Shown here piece after piece: positions 5,703-6,202 of a DNA stretch of 6,202 nt (position 1 is its first letter; every line of letters begins with the position of its first letter). Source of the stretch: Thiotrichaceae bacterium (lineage in GTDB: Bacteria; Pseudomonadota; Gammaproteobacteria; Thiotrichales; Thiotrichaceae); the NCBI GenBank assembly GCA_015494435.1, contig WGBH01000346.1, forward strand, positions 1 through 6,202. The letters are read 5' to 3'. Below the pieces are notes generated by a model. That model made no database searches. It saw only the letters and a list, made by a program, of their open reading frames with translations, and was not told the origin of the DNA. A program made the translations under genes and the position numbers.

Positions 5703-6202
5703 ATGGATAAGCTAAATATGAAAAGCCCTGATTTTACAGAGCAGAATATAGAAAAGCTGGCAGAGCTTTTTCCTAACTGCGTCACCGAGGTTAAAGAAAC
5801 CACGAAAGACACGAAAGGACACGAAAAAAAGCAAACAAAGTTAGCCATAGACTTTGACCTTCTCAAGCAGGAGCTTTCTAATAATATTGTTGACGGGCAA
5901 CGTGAGCGTTATCAACTTAACTGGCCGGGTAAACGTGAGGCTTTATTAACCGCCAATACACCCATTACTAAAACACTGCGCCCCTGCCGTGAAGAAAGCG
6001 TTGATTTTGACACCACTGAAAACCTGTTTATTGAAGGCGATAATCTGGATGCCTTAAAACTCTTGCAAGAAACGTATCTGGGCAAGGTGAAAATGATTTA
6101 TATCGACCCACCTTATAACACGGGTAAAGACTTTGTTTATTCGGATAACTTCACGGCAGATAAAGAGGACTATGATCTGGCAAGTGAACAAAAGGATGAA
6201 GA
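5703..6202 (+). CDS. Type III-like site-specific DNA methyltransferase (Mod), 5' part only
   Basis: Partial gene: 166 codons are visible and the frame is open at the window end. The product is expected to methylate adenine (N6) in a specific DNA sequence, protecting self DNA and serving as the modification/recognition subunit with a Res helicase-nuclease. Visible signatures are LNWPGKREALL (72-82), TLRPCREESVDFDTTENLFIE (91-111), EGDNLDALKLLQETY (111-125) and the catalytic motif IYIDPPYNTG (132-141, DPPY 135-138). DPPY lying this near the N-terminus fits the beta class, in which the SAM-binding FxGxG motif comes later, outside this window. The start MDKLNMKSPDFT agrees with the usual family beginning, and a weak AGAG (5692-5695) lies seven bases upstream. 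Residues 33-43 (TTKDTKGHEKK) are encoded by a dispersed repeat copy in the otherwise variable linker between CVTE and LAIDFDLL; the frame is kept. It follows the palindrome after fic. A Res gene is expected just downstream, which is inference. Confidence 0.93.
   Translation, partial: MDKLNMKSPDFTEQNIEKLAELFPNCVTEVKETTKDTKGHEKKQTKLAIDFDLLKQELSNNIVDGQRERYQLNWPGKREALLTANTPITKTLRPCREESVDFDTTENLFIEGDNLDALKLLQETYLGKVKMIYIDPPYNTGKDFVYSDNFTADKEDYDLASEQKDE
5799..5830 (+). repeat. In-frame dispersed repeat copy inside the methyltransferase gene
   Basis: The sequence reads ACCACGAAAGACACGAAAGG followed by ACACGAAAAAAA, with an ACACGAA-like step recurring every 9-10 bases. It is a single forward arm of the same family as 3265-3291 and 5612-5639. 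It is translated as Thr-Thr-Lys-Asp-Thr-Lys-Gly-His-Glu-Lys-Lys (residues 33-43) without disturbing the frame. No inverted partner arm is visible downstream within the window. Confidence 0.8.

Noticed and set aside
3265..5830. Repeats as a CRISPR array
   Set aside because: The copies are few, differ in sequence and orientation, and are separated by whole genes rather than by uniform spacers; no cas genes are seen.
5546..5866. Minus-strand open frame of 106 codons with FVSFVV and FRVFCVFRG stretches
   Set aside because: It runs antisense across the end of fic, the palindrome and the start of the methyltransferase gene; the peculiar composition is the repeat read in reverse, and no family is recognisable.

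Overview
The window is an AT-rich (roughly 37-40% GC by eye) stretch of a bacterial accessory region, most likely a defence or restriction-modification island. The protein families and the dispersed CCACGAA-type repeats are what I would expect in a gammaproteobacterium with a repeat-rich environmental genome (for example a methanotroph or sulfur oxidiser). That taxonomic guess is an inference from style, not proof.

All five genes lie on the + strand. In order they are: (1) a large SNF2-type superfamily 2 helicase with a degenerate phospholipase-D-like N-terminal domain (8-3256); (2) a small GxxExxY protein of the PD-(D/E)XK nuclease-like fold (3291-3677); (3) a DUF4391 protein with a C-terminal coiled coil (3772-4434); (4) a class II, self-inhibited Fic AMP-transferase (4506-5600); (5) the first 166 codons of a Type III (Mod-like, beta-class) site-specific DNA methyltransferase, cut by the window end (5703-6202). 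No intergenic gap reaches 300 bases; the largest is about 100 bp.

Helicase, DUF4391 and Mod look like the core of a conserved multi-gene restriction-modification/defence locus, in which I would expect a Res-type helicase-nuclease just beyond the right edge. GxxExxY and Fic look like passenger or accessory genes. How the parts cooperate is unknown: the methyltransferase would mark self DNA, the SNF2 helicase would translocate on or remodel DNA, DUF4391 has no known activity, and Fic could act as an AMPylating effector or modulator.

The most striking non-coding signal is a family of short CCACGAA.ACAC-type repeats. Two arms match perfectly over 27 bp in inverted orientation and bracket exactly the GxxExxY gene (3265-3291 and 3725-3751). 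A related imperfect palindrome fills the Fic-Mod gap (5612-5685). A further copy lies inside the Mod coding sequence, in frame, encoding a Thr/Lys-rich insert (5799-5830). A possible worn copy lies at the very start of the helicase gene. Together they suggest that a palindromic, MITE-like element has repeatedly entered this locus, has apparently carried or trapped a nuclease-fold gene between its arms, and has been accommodated as protein sequence.
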